From NCBI GenBank assembly GCA_963808135.1, contig CAWEFA010000124.1:62001-126000 (forward strand): a stretch of 64,000 nt of DNA, read 5' to 3'. Positions 27,736 to 38,470 of the stretch are shown here, piece after piece. Position 1 is the stretch's first letter; each line of letters opens with the position of its first letter. This DNA comes from CAWEFA01 sp963808135. Its GTDB lineage: Bacteria; Bacteroidota; Bacteroidia; Bacteroidales; DTGW01. The notes beneath the pieces were generated by a model, which saw only the letters and a list, made by a program, of their open reading frames with translations, did no database searches and had not been told where the DNA came from. Position numbers and translations under genes: made by a program.

Positions 27736-29664
27736 TTATTTAACTTCTTCAAAATCGACATCCGTTGCTTCAGAATCTTTTGACTGTGCCGATGAACTTT
27801 CTCCTGTGCCGGCATTAGTTTGACTGGGGCCAGGTTGGGCATTTCCACTGCCTTGCTGGCTTGAAGCAGCTTTATACATTTCTTCAGAAGCTGCCTGCCA
27901 TAGAGTGTTTAATTCTGTTGTTGCTTTTTCAATTGCGCTAATATCCTGACTTTTATGAGCATCCTTTAATTTATTAAGAGCGCTTTCAATTGGCGCTTTT
28001 TTGTCAGCAGGAAGTTTATCCCCAAATTCCTTTAGCTGTTTCTCTGTTTGGAATATAAGGCTATCTGCAGTATTGAGCTTATCAATTTTTTCCCTGGCTT
28101 GCTTGTCGGTCTCTTCATTTGCTTTTGCTTCATCGCGCATGCGCTTGATTTCATCGTCAGTTAAGCCCGACGATGCTTCAATTCGAATACTTTGGGTTTT
28201 GCCCGTTGCTTTATCTTTTGCCGAAACATGCAAAATTCCGTTAGCGTCAATGTCAAAACTTACTTCAATTTGAGGAACCCCGCGTGGAGCAGGTGGCAAA
28301 CCATCGAGATGAAAACGGCCGATTGTTTTATTTCCGTTTGCCATTGGCCGCTCGCCCTGTAAAACATGTATTTCCACCGATGACTGGTTATCAGCTGCTG
28401 TTGTGAATGTTTCAGATTTTCTTGTAGGAATTGTGGTATTGGATTCGATAAGCTTGGTCATCACTCCGCCTAAAGTTTCAATACCAAGTGATAATGGAGT
28501 AACATCGAGCAATAAAACATCTTTTACTTCACCCGTCAAAACGCCGCCTTGTATTGCAGCGCCAACAGCAACAACTTCATCAGGGTTAACGCCTTTTGAC
28601 GGAACGCGCCCAAAGAAATCTTCAACGAGTTTTTGAACAGCCGGGATACGAGTCGATCCTCCTACCAAAATAACTTCGTTAACATCAGACGCTTTTAAAT
28701 TGGCGTCGGCTAAAGCTTTGCGGCAAGGTTCAATAGTAGCCTGGAAAAGATGATCGCAAAGTTTTTCAAACTGGGCGCGGGTAAGCGTTTTAACAAGATG
28801 CTTTGGAATACCGTCTACCGGCATAATGTAAGGTAAATTTATTTCGGTAGTTGTTGAACTGGAAAGTTCAATCTTTGCCTTTTCGGCAGCTTCTTTCAAA
28901 CGTTGTAATGCCATTGGGTCTTTCCGCAAATCAATGCCTTCATCTTTTTTAAATCCATCTGCTAACCAATCCACAAGAATATGATCCAGATCGTCTCCTC
29001 CAAGATGTGTATCGCCGTTTGTGGATTTAACTTCAAAAACTCCATCGCCAAGTTCAAGTATCGATATATCAAATGTGCCGCCTCCAAGATCGAATACAGC
29101 AACTTTCATGTCCTTCGATTTCTTATCTAAGCCATATGCCAAAGCCGCTGCTGTAGGTTCATTAATAATCCTGCGCACATTTAACCCGGCAATTTCACCT
29201 GCTTCTTTGGTTGCCTGGCGTTGTGAATCGCTAAAATACGCTGGCACCGTTATAACAGCTTCACTAATTTCCTGACCAAGAAAATCTTCTGCGGTTTTTT
29301 TCATTTTCTGAAGCACCATTGCAGAAATTTCCTGAGGGGAATATTTTCGGTCGTCAATTTTTACACGTGGGGTATTATTTTCGCCTCTTATAACATCGTA
29401 AGGTACGCGTTCAATTTCTTTTGATAAACGGTCGTATGTTTCACCCATAAACCTTTTGATTGAATATACCGTTTTCTTAGGATTTGTGATTGCCTGACGT
29501 TTAGCCGGGTCTCCGACTTTTCGTTCGCCATTTTCAACAAATGCTACAATCGAAGGGGTTGTTCTTTTCCCTTCACTGTTAGCAATAACAACAGGTTCGT
29601 TTCCCTCCATCACTGCTACGCATGAATTTGTAGTTCCTAAATCGATTCCAATTATTTTGCCCAT
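27736..29664 (-). CDS. dnaK: Chaperone protein DnaK (Hsp70)
   Basis: The 642-aa Hsp70 has the N-terminal ATPase signature IGIDLGTTNSCVAVMEG, VPAYFSDSQRQATKEAG, the second signature VAVFDLGGGTFDISILELG, and RIPAVQKLVEDFFG. The substrate-binding domain starts after the linker DVLLLDVTPLSLGIETLGG, and the C-terminus is the usual Gly/Ser-rich tail ending in DVDFEEVK. It folds newly made and damaged proteins with DnaJ and GrpE, which are not next to it. The upstream region carries an inverted repeat and a TGACA array that may drive heat-shock control. Confidence 0.97.
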   Translation of the reverse strand: MGKIIGIDLGTTNSCVAVMEGNEPVVIANSEGKRTTPSIVAFVENGERKVGDPAKRQAITNPKKTVYSIKRFMGETYDRLSKEIERVPYDVIRGENNTPRVKIDDRKYSPQEISAMVLQKMKKTAEDFLGQEISEAVITVPAYFSDSQRQATKEAGEIAGLNVRRIINEPTAAALAYGLDKKSKDMKVAVFDLGGGTFDISILELGDGVFEVKSTNGDTHLGGDDLDHILVDWLADGFKKDEGIDLRKDPMALQRLKEAAEKAKIELSSSTTTEINLPYIMPVDGIPKHLVKTLTRAQFEKLCDHLFQATIEPCRKALADANLKASDVNEVILVGGSTRIPAVQKLVEDFFGRVPSKGVNPDEVVAVGAAIQGGVLTGEVKDVLLLDVTPLSLGIETLGGVMTKLIESNTTIPTRKSETFTTAADNQSSVEIHVLQGERPMANGNKTIGRFHLDGLPPAPRGVPQIEVSFDIDANGILHVSAKDKATGKTQSIRIEASSGLTDDEIKRMRDEAKANEETDKQAREKIDKLNTADSLIFQTEKQLKEFGDKLPADKKAPIESALNKLKDAHKSQDISAIEKATTELNTLWQAASEEMYKAASSQQGSGNAQPGPSQTNAGTGESSSAQSKDSEATDVDFEEVK

Positions 29665-29712
29665 ATATTTAATAGTATTAGTTTGTTACTTTTTTTATTT
29701 AGGGAACAATCA

Positions 29713-29760
29713 TTATGCCATCAGGAAATTTTCATTTTTTAATATGAAATTCTGGCATAA
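29713..29760 (-). promoter_or_regulatory. Imperfect inverted repeat upstream of dnaK
   Basis: TTATGCCA (29713-29720) pairs with TGGCATAA (29753-29760), and the inside arms CAGGAAATTTTCAT and ATGAAATTCTG extend it with small bulges. It lies about 50 bases upstream of the dnaK start. It is not CIRCE (TTAGCACTC-N9-GAGTGCTAA) in sequence. It may be an RNA hairpin in the leader or an operator. Confidence 0.5.
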
Positions 29761-29779
29761 AAGAAAATAATTATAGAAT

Positions 29780-29815
29780 TGACAGCTATTGACACTGACA
29801 AAAAGACATCTGACA
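29780..29815 (-). promoter_or_regulatory. TGACA (TGTCA on the coding strand) repeat array upstream of dnaK
   Basis: TGACA occurs at 29780, 29790, 29796 and 29811, with AGACA at 29804, giving five near-copies in 36 bases with spacings of 10, 6, 8 and 7. In the dnaK sense they read TGTCA. Their number and order suggest a regulator-binding site or a stress promoter element. Confidence 0.45.
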
Positions 29816-29879
29816 AGGCATATATTTTAAACAATTTTCAGATTATATCATGAATCAGATTAATAATTTATCATATTAC

Positions 29880-29922
29880 AAAAAAGAGGCGCACTAAAAT
29901 ATATAGTACACCTCTTTTTACA
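29880..29922 (-). terminator. Terminator downstream of the ECF sigma gene
   Basis: AAAAAGAGG..ACTA and TAGT..CCTCTTTTT form a hairpin ending in T residues. It is about 130 bases past the sigma gene stop on the minus strand, so it may be the terminator of that gene. The rest of 29820-30050 is AT-rich without a gene. Confidence 0.55.
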
Positions 29923-30050
29923 CTCAATTATTAAAAACTATAAAAACTGAAAACTCAACTGTTTTTTAATACTAATTTATTTAAAATTATCAACTAAACA
30001 ACTAACTTAATTATGATTTATTCAATTATATATTTATACTATTCAAAACC

Positions 30051-30557
30051 TTATGCTGCATAATCTTTAAGCATTTCCATTAATTTTTTACGTGAAAAAA
30101 AAATCCTGCTTTTTACAGTTCCAATATTAAGATTTAATTTCTCAGCTATTTCTTTATACTTGTAACCATCGTGGTGCATTTTAAGTGGAACACGAAAATC
30201 ATCTTCCAACTGTTCAATGTTTTTGTTCAGTTCAACCGTAGTAAATGATGAATCAGGGTCGTCTGTTCCAGTTGCTTTTGGATAATTCAGATAAAAATTT
30301 TCTTTTGTAAGATCGCGATGGGTATTCTGGCGGACATTTCTCCTATAGTTATTAATGAATGTGTTTTTCATTATTGTATATGTCCAGGCCTTGAAATTAT
30401 CATTATGTATAAATTTATCCTTATAAATAAGAGCTTTCAGGAATGTTTCCTGTACTAAGTCTTTCGCATCTTCTTTGTTTAAAGTCAAGCTGTAAGCGAA
30501 TCTATCGAGATTGCCTTCCAGGCTTATGAGTTTGTGTTGAAATTCTATAGCTGTCAT
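30051..30557 (-). CDS. ECF-type RNA polymerase sigma factor
   Basis: The 168-aa protein has region 2 at about residues 12-80 (DAKDLVQETFLKAL and FKAWTYTIMKNTFINNYRR) and region 4 at about 115-165 (FRVPLKMHHDGYKYKEIAE, then LNIGTVKSRIFFSRKKL, the -35 binding helix). It is a stand-alone ECF sigma factor, because no anti-sigma (FecR) gene lies beside it and no SusC gene follows it. Its targets are unknown. Length and motifs match sigma-70 family ECF members of the Bacteroidota. Confidence 0.93.
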   Translation of the reverse strand: MTAIEFQHKLISLEGNLDRFAYSLTLNKEDAKDLVQETFLKALIYKDKFIHNDNFKAWTYTIMKNTFINNYRRNVRQNTHRDLTKENFYLNYPKATGTDDPDSSFTTVELNKNIEQLEDDFRVPLKMHHDGYKYKEIAEKLNLNIGTVKSRIFFSRKKLMEMLKDYAA

Positions 30558-30798
30558 AGTATATTAATTTTTTGTTTTTACGATTCAAAAGTAATTAAAT
30601 TTTATTGGATATTAATATATTTTTATCTTAATTTATGTTAATCTTCAAGTAATTAGAAATGAGAATTATAACGTATAACGCTTAGGATCAATTAATAAAA
30701 TAAAAAAGGACTAAATGAACTTTTACAGTAGCAGAAGATATTTTTTATGAATTTAGCATTAAGAGATTTAGCCTGTTTTTAAAATCCTAATCAAAATT

Positions 30799-31440
30799 TC
30801 ACTGTTTAAAGCGGGCAATCATTAACCCATCCCGAACAGGAACAATTACATTTTCAACACGGTCATCCTGCTTTATTATGTTGTTGAATTCCCGAATAGC
30901 TAAAGTAGCCGGATCATTAAAAAAATTATTTTCAACAACTTTCCCATCCCATAAAATATTATCAGCAATTAAATATCCGCCAGGGTTTATAAATTCAGCG
31001 CATGTTTTATAATATTCGGGATATTCCTTTTTTTCACCGTCAATGTATATTAGGTCGAACTTTAAATTTAAAGCCGGAACTATAGCTGTTGCATTGCCAA
31101 CATGAACGTTTATCTGCTTTTCAAGTTTAGCTTCTTTAAAATAACTTTTTGCTACATCAATTAATTCATCGTTAATTTCAACAGTGTGAAGCACGCCTCC
31201 CGATGCAAGGCCTTTTGCCAGGCAAATAGTCGAATATCCGGTATAGGTGCCAATTTCCAATACCAGGTTAGGCTTTAACATTTTTGAAATAAAGGTCAGA
31301 AATAAACCCTGGATATGCCCTGAAACCATTCGCGGATTGAGCATCCGGATGTTAGTTTCCCTGTATATTTTTTTCAGTAACGGGTCTTCAGAAGTTGAAT
31401 GATTCTCAATATATTGTTCTAACTCGTGAGATATTTTCAT
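30799..31440 (-). CDS. SAM-dependent O-methyltransferase
   Basis: The 213-aa protein is a class I methyltransferase of the catechol-O-methyltransferase type. The SAM site is LVLEIGTYTGYSTICLA (about residues 60-76), followed by HTVEINDELIDVAKSYF. The Asp pair FDLIYIDGEKKEYPEYY and DNILWDGKV are typical metal-site features. It lies 8 bases downstream of the M16 peptidase gene on the same strand, so the pair is probably one transcript. The substrate is unknown. Confidence 0.9.
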   Translation of the reverse strand: MKISHELEQYIENHSTSEDPLLKKIYRETNIRMLNPRMVSGHIQGLFLTFISKMLKPNLVLEIGTYTGYSTICLAKGLASGGVLHTVEINDELIDVAKSYFKEAKLEKQINVHVGNATAIVPALNLKFDLIYIDGEKKEYPEYYKTCAEFINPGGYLIADNILWDGKVVENNFFNDPATLAIREFNNIIKQDDRVENVIVPVRDGLMIARFKQ

Positions 31441-31447
31441 TATCAGA

Positions 31448-32668
31448 TTATTTATAAATTATAACCGATAGCCTGTTGCGGTCAAAAATTTCATTTGCAA
31501 CATCCAACAATTCCAATGCTGAAATTTTTTCTATCTGATTGCATATTTCTTCAAGACTGTCAACTTTTCCATAAACCAGGTAGCTTTTGCCCATACTTAT
31601 CATTATATTTTCATTATTTTCAGAAGCGATTGATAATTGACCGATAAGTTGTTTTTTTGCTTTTGACAATTGTATGTCGCCTAATTTTTTATTTCGTAAT
31701 AAATCCAATTCTTTATACACCAGCTTAATGCTTTTGTCTAATTTTTCTTTATCAGTGCCGAAATAAACCCCAAAAACACCGGTATCTAAATAAGGGTTGT
31801 AATTCGATTCGATATTATAAGTATAACCGCTGCGCTCCCTCAGCGAAAGGTTGAGCCGCGAATTCATACCGGGTCCGCCCAAAATATTGTTAAGCAAATG
31901 AAGGTTTATTCTCTTCATATCAACAAAGCTATAGGCTATTGTGCCTATTATGCAATGAGCCTGAAAAGTTTTTTTTATAACTTCCCTGGAATCAGATGAA
32001 TATTTTGCTTCCAGTTTTCTGCTTCTCTGTCTGAAGTTCTTTTCAATGGGACTGAAATATTTGTTGAAAATTTTTATCAGTTTTGATTTTTCTATATCGC
32101 CAACAACGGATAAAACCATTTGATCGGTATTATAATTTCTCGCGATAAATTTCAGCAGGTCGTCCCGCTTAAACTTTTTGAGGTTTCCAGGTTTACCAAG
32201 AATATTTCGTCCCAAAGGGTCTTTAGGAAAAAGAATCATCTCGAAATCGTCGAATATTTCTTCAGAAGGATTATCCTTATAAGAATTAATCTCGTCGATA
32301 ATAATTTCCTTTTCTTTTTCCAGTTCTTTATCGGGAAACAAGGAATGAAAAGTTATGTCGCTAATAAGTTTAAGCGCCCTTTCAATGTCTTCCTTCATGA
32401 ACGATGCATGGATACAGGTTTCTTCTTTGGTAGTGTAGGCGTTAAGTTCGCCTCCCACATCTTCCAAACGGGAATTTATGTGATAGGCTTTGCGCTTTTT
32501 TGTTCCCTTGAAAAGAACATGCTCGATAAAATGCGCCAGGCCATGTTCCTTTTTTGTCTCATCCCTCGAACCGGCATTAATAAAAAAACCGACATGGGCA
32601 ATCGGCGACGATACCGGTTTATGTATAAGCCTTATTCCATTTTTAAGCGTATATGTATAATATTCCAT
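31448..32668 (-). CDS. M16-family zinc metallopeptidase (processing-peptidase-like)
   Basis: The 406-aa protein has the inverted zinc motif H46-F-I-E49-H50 near the N-terminus with the third ligand in the EKEKEIIIDEINSYKDNP segment. The two halves match the insulinase/pitrilysin family; the full-length M16 protease form has the active subunit fold in one chain. It is short for pitrilysin and fits the bacterial 400-aa group. No signal peptide is seen. The following O-methyltransferase starts after 8 bases, so it is likely co-transcribed. A TACATTTG -7-like box lies about 30 bases upstream of its start. Confidence 0.9.
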   Translation of the reverse strand: MEYYTYTLKNGIRLIHKPVSSPIAHVGFFINAGSRDETKKEHGLAHFIEHVLFKGTKKRKAYHINSRLEDVGGELNAYTTKEETCIHASFMKEDIERALKLISDITFHSLFPDKELEKEKEIIIDEINSYKDNPSEEIFDDFEMILFPKDPLGRNILGKPGNLKKFKRDDLLKFIARNYNTDQMVLSVVGDIEKSKLIKIFNKYFSPIEKNFRQRSRKLEAKYSSDSREVIKKTFQAHCIIGTIAYSFVDMKRINLHLLNNILGGPGMNSRLNLSLRERSGYTYNIESNYNPYLDTGVFGVYFGTDKEKLDKSIKLVYKELDLLRNKKLGDIQLSKAKKQLIGQLSIASENNENIMISMGKSYLVYGKVDSLEEICNQIEKISALELLDVANEIFDRNRLSVIIYK

Positions 32669-32939
32669 TAATTTTTAATGAATTTTACAAATGTATAAAA
32701 ACGCAACAGGTATTCCTTTGAAATTTTTATTACACAAAAGTATTTTTAAACTTACACAAACCTTGCTTTAAAATGAAAAATAAAATGTTTTGTTATAAAG
32801 CTTATAAAATTTATCTTAAGTTATTACTTCATAAAGAGAGAAAAATTCATTGATTTATTGACAGACTCATTTATACAAACTTTTGCTGAAATATATAAGT
32901 TGAAGAACAAGACAATGCACTTCTTTTTAACAAAATATT

Positions 32940-32968
32940 TTGTACAAAAAATTTTTTGGTTAGATTTG
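32940..32968 (+). promoter_or_regulatory. Promoter for tRNA-Phe
   Basis: TTG at 32940-32942, 18 bases, then TAGATTTG at 32961-32968 match the Bacteroidota promoter consensus. The tRNA starts at 32985, which places the start about 17 bases downstream of the box. Confidence 0.6.
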
Positions 32969-32984
32969 CACGCAAATTTAAAAA

Positions 32985-33057
<73 letters not shown>

Positions 33058-33065
33058 CTTAATTG

Positions 33066-33126
33066 AACACAGGGACACAGAAACACAGGGTTTATATTTT
33101 CAATATTTTCTCTGTGTCTCTGTGTT
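33066..33126. terminator. ACAGAGACACAG-type hairpin between tRNA-Phe and the tail-fibre gene
   Basis: AACACAGGGACACAGA (33066-33081) pairs with TCTGTGTCTCTGTGTT (33111-33126) at 15 of 16 positions. It probably stops transcription of tRNA-Phe and of the converging tail-fibre gene (stop 33135). Short CACAGAG-type palindromes are common intergenic elements in the phylum. Confidence 0.6.
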
Positions 33127-33699
33127 TAGTCGTTTTATTTATTATTTAAGCCCTCAAGTTTCTTATTAATTTCTTCAATTTGTTTTTTCAAATCCAAAAC
33201 TTCGTTTTGTAAGGTAGTATCTTCCTTTTGTAATGCAGCATTTTCATTTTTATAATCTTCAATCATTTTTTGCTGCTCCTGCATGGCTTTGGTAAGCACT
33301 GCCGTAATTTGGCCATACGACAAAGTCATTTCGCCTTCTTTGCCATAAACCAGTTCGGGTAAAATTAACTTAACTTCCTGTGCCAGAAAACCAATATCCT
33401 TGTATCCCGAACCTTTCATTTTGTAAGTAACAGGCCTTAATTCCAGCACTTCTTTAAGGCCATATTCAATAGGCTGGATATTATATTTCTTGGTGCTATC
33501 CGAGGCATTTGTCCAAACTCGGGCGAATGTTAACATAGCCCCATTCCCATTGCTTGTTGTTGTGCCTACTGTAATAGCCGCCCCACCCGGTTGAGCGCCG
33601 AAGCCCCAACCAACCACGCTTGAGTTTCCGAAAACCATAGTGTTACTGGCTCCTACAAGTGCTTGATAGCCTATGGCAACTGCATTGGTTAAATTTCCT

Positions 33700-34120
33700 G
33701 AAGTAACATCTGCATTATATCCGATAGCAGTATTGTAAGTGCCTGTTGTGTTGGAATATAGCGCTTGATAACCATTGGCTGTATTAGCAGTACCTGTTGT
33801 GTTGATATTAAGCGCGTTAAAACCATTTGCTGTATTCTCGTAACCTGTTGTGTTATTAGCAAGCGCAGCATAACCATTTGCTGTATTATAGTAACCTGTT
33901 GTGTTGTAATAAAGCGCTTTAAAACCAATGGCTGTATTAGCGTTACCACCTGTATTAGTAAAAAGTGCATCAACACCATTGGCTACATTTAAGTAACCTG
34001 TTGTGTTATTTAAAAGCGCATCAGTACCATTTGCTGTATTATTGTAACCTGTTGTGTTGTAATAAAGCGCATTAGTACCACATGTTGTATTTTGGTAACC
34101 TGTTGTATTGGATTTAAGCG
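33700..34120 (-). repeat. Eight 51-bp tandem repeats (17-aa NTTGY/NTANG units)
   Basis: The 51-bp period is clear from CCTGTTGTG at 33742 and 33793. The encoded unit is NTTGYxNTANGxxALxx, a beta-roll-like head repeat as in YadA-type adhesins and phage fibres. It lies in the C-terminal half of the tail-fibre gene. Confidence 0.8.
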
Positions 34121-37100
34121 CTGAATTACCAATTGCTACATTTGTTGAAATAGCGCCACCTCCCAAACCAACTGTAAGACCATTAATTACGGCATCGCTG
34201 GTAGTTGTTAAAGTTGTAAATGTAGCTGCCGCAGACGTTGTGCCGCCTATAACAGTATTGTTTATAGTACCACCGAGAATGGTTGGGGTATTAATAGCCG
34301 GCGAAGTAAGGGTTTTATTTGTAAAGGTTTCAGCTCCCGCCAACGTAGCCAAAACGCCTGTTGTTGGTAAGGTAATATTGGTTGCAGCGGTTGAGGTAAG
34401 GGTCGTACTGTAAGCCCCGGCAGTTATAAAGGATGAATTATTTGCCAAAGTTAATGTTGCAGCAGTGGCCGGGGGTGTTAATGTAATATTGTTTAAAGTT
34501 TTTAGAAGCGCTAATGCACCTCCAATTGTTATAACAGATGTACCTGCCGAACTGCCCAAAGTAATATTGGTAGTTGAACCTGCCGCTCCCGAAGTACCTA
34601 TATTAATAGCTTTTGTATTGCCGCTTGCAGTAACGCCGTTCCCGAGGTTAATGGTTTGTGCTGCGGTAGAAGTATTAAAAAGGTTAACCGTTGCCCCGGT
34701 ACTGATAACATCGGTTGTTGTAATGCTGGTTGCCGATGCAACACCCAAAATTGGGGTAACCAGCATAGGACTGGTAGCAAATACCAGGCTTCCGGTTCCG
34801 GTTGTCCCTGTAGCTCCATTCAGGTAATTCAGTTGTGCGCCAGTGGTTGTTACGGAAGTTGAGCCAATTGTAAACGGAGAAGGTATGGTTACCATGCCGG
34901 TAAATATTGGAGAAGCAACTGGGGCAAATGTAGTGCTTGTAAACGCGTTTGCGCCCAGCGGCCCTCCGCTGCCAATATTCAATATAGCGCCATCATTGCC
35001 ACTCAGCACAACCGAATTGGCAATGGTAAGCGTTTTACTTGTTGTGCCCCCCGCAATGGTAAAACCTGTAGTCTGAGACGTCGGGGTTAGCCCGTTGATG
35101 GTTTTATTGGTCAGGTTCTCTGCACCTGCCAATGTAGCCAAAGTGCCAACTGTGGGAAGCGTTACATTGGTAGTATTGGTTGCGGTAAGTGTGGTTGCAT
35201 AAGCGCCCGAAGTAGCAAAATTGCCTCCAAGCGTTATTGTATTGCCCGAATTGTTTACGCCTGTACCGCCAAATTGGCTTGCAATAACAGCTCCGTTCCA
35301 TATACCTGAAGCAATAATGCCGGTTGATAATGTTCCGTTTATTGTTAATGAAGAAGCGCCTGTAGTACTGCCTAAAGTAATATTTGTTGTTGAACCCGAA
35401 GCCCCCGAAGTGCCAATTCTGATATTTTTTGCCGACCCGCTTACGGTAACACCGTTTCCAATATTGATGTTTTGTGCCGAAGTAGCAGTATTAAAAAGGT
35501 TAACCGTTGCCCCGGTATTGATAACATCGGTTGTTGTAATGCTGGTGGCTAATGCAACACCTAAAGTTGGGGTAACCAGCGTGGGACTGGTAGCATACAC
35601 TAAACTTCCTGTGCCGGTTGTCCCAGTAGCGCCATTCAGGTAATTCAGTTGTGCGCCTGTGGTTGTTACAGGAGTTGAACCTATTGTAAATGGGGAAGGC
35701 ATGGTTACTGTACCGGTAAATGTTGGAGATGCAATCGGGGCAAATGCAGTGCTTGTAAACGCGTTTGTTCCCAGTGTGCCTCCAATGCCTATGTTCAATG
35801 TTGAACCGTCAGTACCGGAAAATGTCAGCGTGTTCGAAGCTGTAAGGGTTTTGCCGGCCCCTAAAGTTAAAGTTCCTGTGCCAGATGTTATGGTGTTTCC
35901 ATTGATGCTGGTTGCTGTGGCTGCACCTATATTTGGGGTAACCAGCGTGGGACTGGAAGCAAATACCAGATTTCCTATGCCGGTTGTCCCGGTTGCGCCG
36001 TTCAGGTAATTCAGTTGTGCGCCTGTGGTTGTTACGGAAGTTGACCCTATTGTAAACGGGGAAGGCATGATTACTGTGCCGGTAAATGTTGGAGATGCAA
36101 TTGGGGCAAATGCAGTACTTGTATAAGCGTTTGTTCCCAATGTTCCTCCGCTGCCTATGTTCAATGTTGAACCGTCAGTGCCGGTGAATGTCAGAGTATT
36201 CGAGGCTGTCAGGGTTTTGCCTGCCCCTAAAGTTAAAGTGCCCGTGCCTGATGTTATGGTGTTGCCATTGATGCTAGTTGCTGTAGCTGCTCCTAAAACC
36301 GGGGTTACCAAAGTAGGGCTTGTATTAAATACGGCCAAACCGGCGCCAGTTTCATCGGATAGTACACCGGCCAGTTGAGCAGATGTAGTAGATGCAAATT
36401 GGCTTAAATTGCCTGTTGTGGCCAAAGTACCTGATGTCGGCAAAGTAATATTGGTGGCAGCAGTCGAGGTTAGGGTTGTACTGTATGCCCCGGAAGTTAT
36501 AAAGGATGAATTATCTGCCAAAGTTAAGGTAGCAGTAGTTGCCGGTGATGTGAGCGTAAGTTTGTTTATAGGGCCCGAAGTTGATAACGTTCCGTTTATA
36601 ACTACATAAGATGAACCTGCTGAACTGCCTAAAATAATATTGGTTGTTGAACCTGCCGCCCCCAGAGTGCCAATATTAATGGATTTTAATAAGCCGCTTG
36701 CTGTAAATCCGTTTCCAATGTTAATGGTTTGTGCAGTAGTAGCGGTATTAAAAAGATTAACCGTTGCCCCGGTATTGATAACATCGGTAGTTGTAATGCT
36801 GGTGGCTGTGGCAACACCCAAAGTTGGGGTAACCAGCGTGGGACTGTTGGCAAATACTATGCTTCCAGCGCCTGTCTTTCCGGCAGCGCCATTCAGGTAA
36901 TTTAGTTGTGCGCCTGTGGTTGTAACGGAAGTTGAGCCTAACGTAAACGGAGAAGGTATAGTTACTGTTCCGGTAAATGTTGGAGATGCAATTGGAGCAT
37001 AGGCGGTTCCCGTAAACGCATTAGCGCCCAGTGTGCCTCCATTGCCTATGTTCAATGTTGAACCGTCACTGCCGGAAAATGTAAGTGTATTCGAGGCTGT

Positions 37101-37860
37101 CAGGGTTTTACCGGCCCCTAATGCTAAAGTTCCTGTTCCTGTTGTTATGGTGTTGCCATTGATACTGGCGGCTGTGAGGGCTGCTCCGTTTATATTACCC
37201 GTGGTAACTATATTCTGTGAGCCAAAGTCGGAAGATACCTTTGTACCGGCAATAGCAGCTGTACCGTTAATATCGGCATCGACAATTGAACCGTCGGCAA
37301 TTTTTGCCGATGTTACGGAATTGTCGGCAAGGGTAACAACGCCGGTATTGCTTATGGTTGCATTACCGCTCATGGTAACGGCTGTGGCAACGCCTGAAGC
37401 ATTGCCCACAATTATGTTGCCGCTTGCAAGCAAATTTGATAAAGCATCCGTAATTCCATATCCTGAAATGGTAGCAGGTTTACCGGTTAAGCTTGCCCAG
37501 GAACCATCAAACAAAGTGGGCAGGTTTGCTAAGTCGTTATAACTGCCGCTTGTAGCCACGGTTGCAAAAGCAGGTTTACCTGTCAGGCTTGCCCATGTTC
37601 CGTTGAAAGCATCGGTAATTCCATATCCTGCAATGGTTGTGGGTTTCCCTGTAATACTGTCCCAATTATCAACCATTATTGCAGGTTTATCTTTCAAATC
37701 ATTGTAGCTGCCGGTTGTAGCAACAGTTGCAAAAGAAGGCTTTCCCGATATGCTGTCCCAATTGTCAACCGTTATTGCAGGTTTATCGCTTAAATCGTTA
37801 TAGCTGCCGCTTGTGGCTACTTTTGCAAGATTTGGCTTGCCGGTTAAATCAAAATAAGCC

Positions 37861-38470
37861 CCGCTAAAGTTGCTTTTTGCATCCCATTTTGCGGTATCGT
37901 TTGATGTAATACCTTTTGCAATAGAAGCGTTAAATACTGGATCGGTTTCGGTTTTTAAATATTTTGAAGTATCGGATAAATTGGGTTTGTTTTTCAGATC
38001 GGTATAGTTGCCGCTGAAATTGCTTTTGGCGTTCCAGTTGGCGGTATCGCTCTGCTTAATCCCTTTTGCGAGAGAAGCATTAAAAGCTGGTTCAGTTTCG
38101 GTTTTTAAATATTTTGAAGTATCGGATAAATTGGGTTTGTTTTTCAGATCGCTATAATTGCCGCTGAAATTGCTTTTGGCGTTCCAATTGGCGGTATCAC
38201 TCTATTTAATGCCTTTCGCAAGAGAAGCATTAAAAGCAGGTTCAGTTTCGGTTTTTAAATATTTTGAAGTGTCAGATAAATTGGGTTTGTTTTTCAAATC
38301 AGCGTAATTGCCGCTAAAGTTGCTTTTGGCGTCCCAATTGGCGGTATCGCTCTTTTTAATCCCTTTTGCAATAGAAGAATTAAAAGCAGGTTCGGTTTCA
38401 ATTTTTAAATAATTAACCGTATCCGATAAATCGGGTTTGTTGGTTAAATCAGCATAATTGCCACTAAAAC
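37861..38470 (-). repeat. Tandem 150-bp repeats in the tail-fibre gene
   Basis: The landmark CCGCTGAAATTGC or its variants recur at 37861, 38011, 38161, 38311 and 38461, an exact 150-bp period. Each unit encodes 50 residues with SNFSGNYADLKNKPNL. The unit 38161-38310 contains the TAG codon. Confidence 0.85.

Noticed and set aside
29713..29760. CIRCE element for HrcA upstream of dnaK
   Set aside because: The arms TTATGCCA/TGGCATAA and the long centre do not match TTAGCACTC-N9-GAGTGCTAA.
33700..34120. 51-bp repeats as a CRISPR array
   Set aside because: The repeats are contiguous with no spacers and are in frame in a protein gene.
34108..37542. Many long plus-strand frames opposite the tail-fibre gene
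   Set aside because: They mirror a repetitive Thr/Gly-rich gene, which leaves the opposite strand open by codon bias; they have no signal, domain or start context.
38202..38204. TAG as a recoded codon across the genome
   Set aside because: Other genes here end normally or show frameshifts rather than in-frame TAG, and no suppressor tRNA is in the window.
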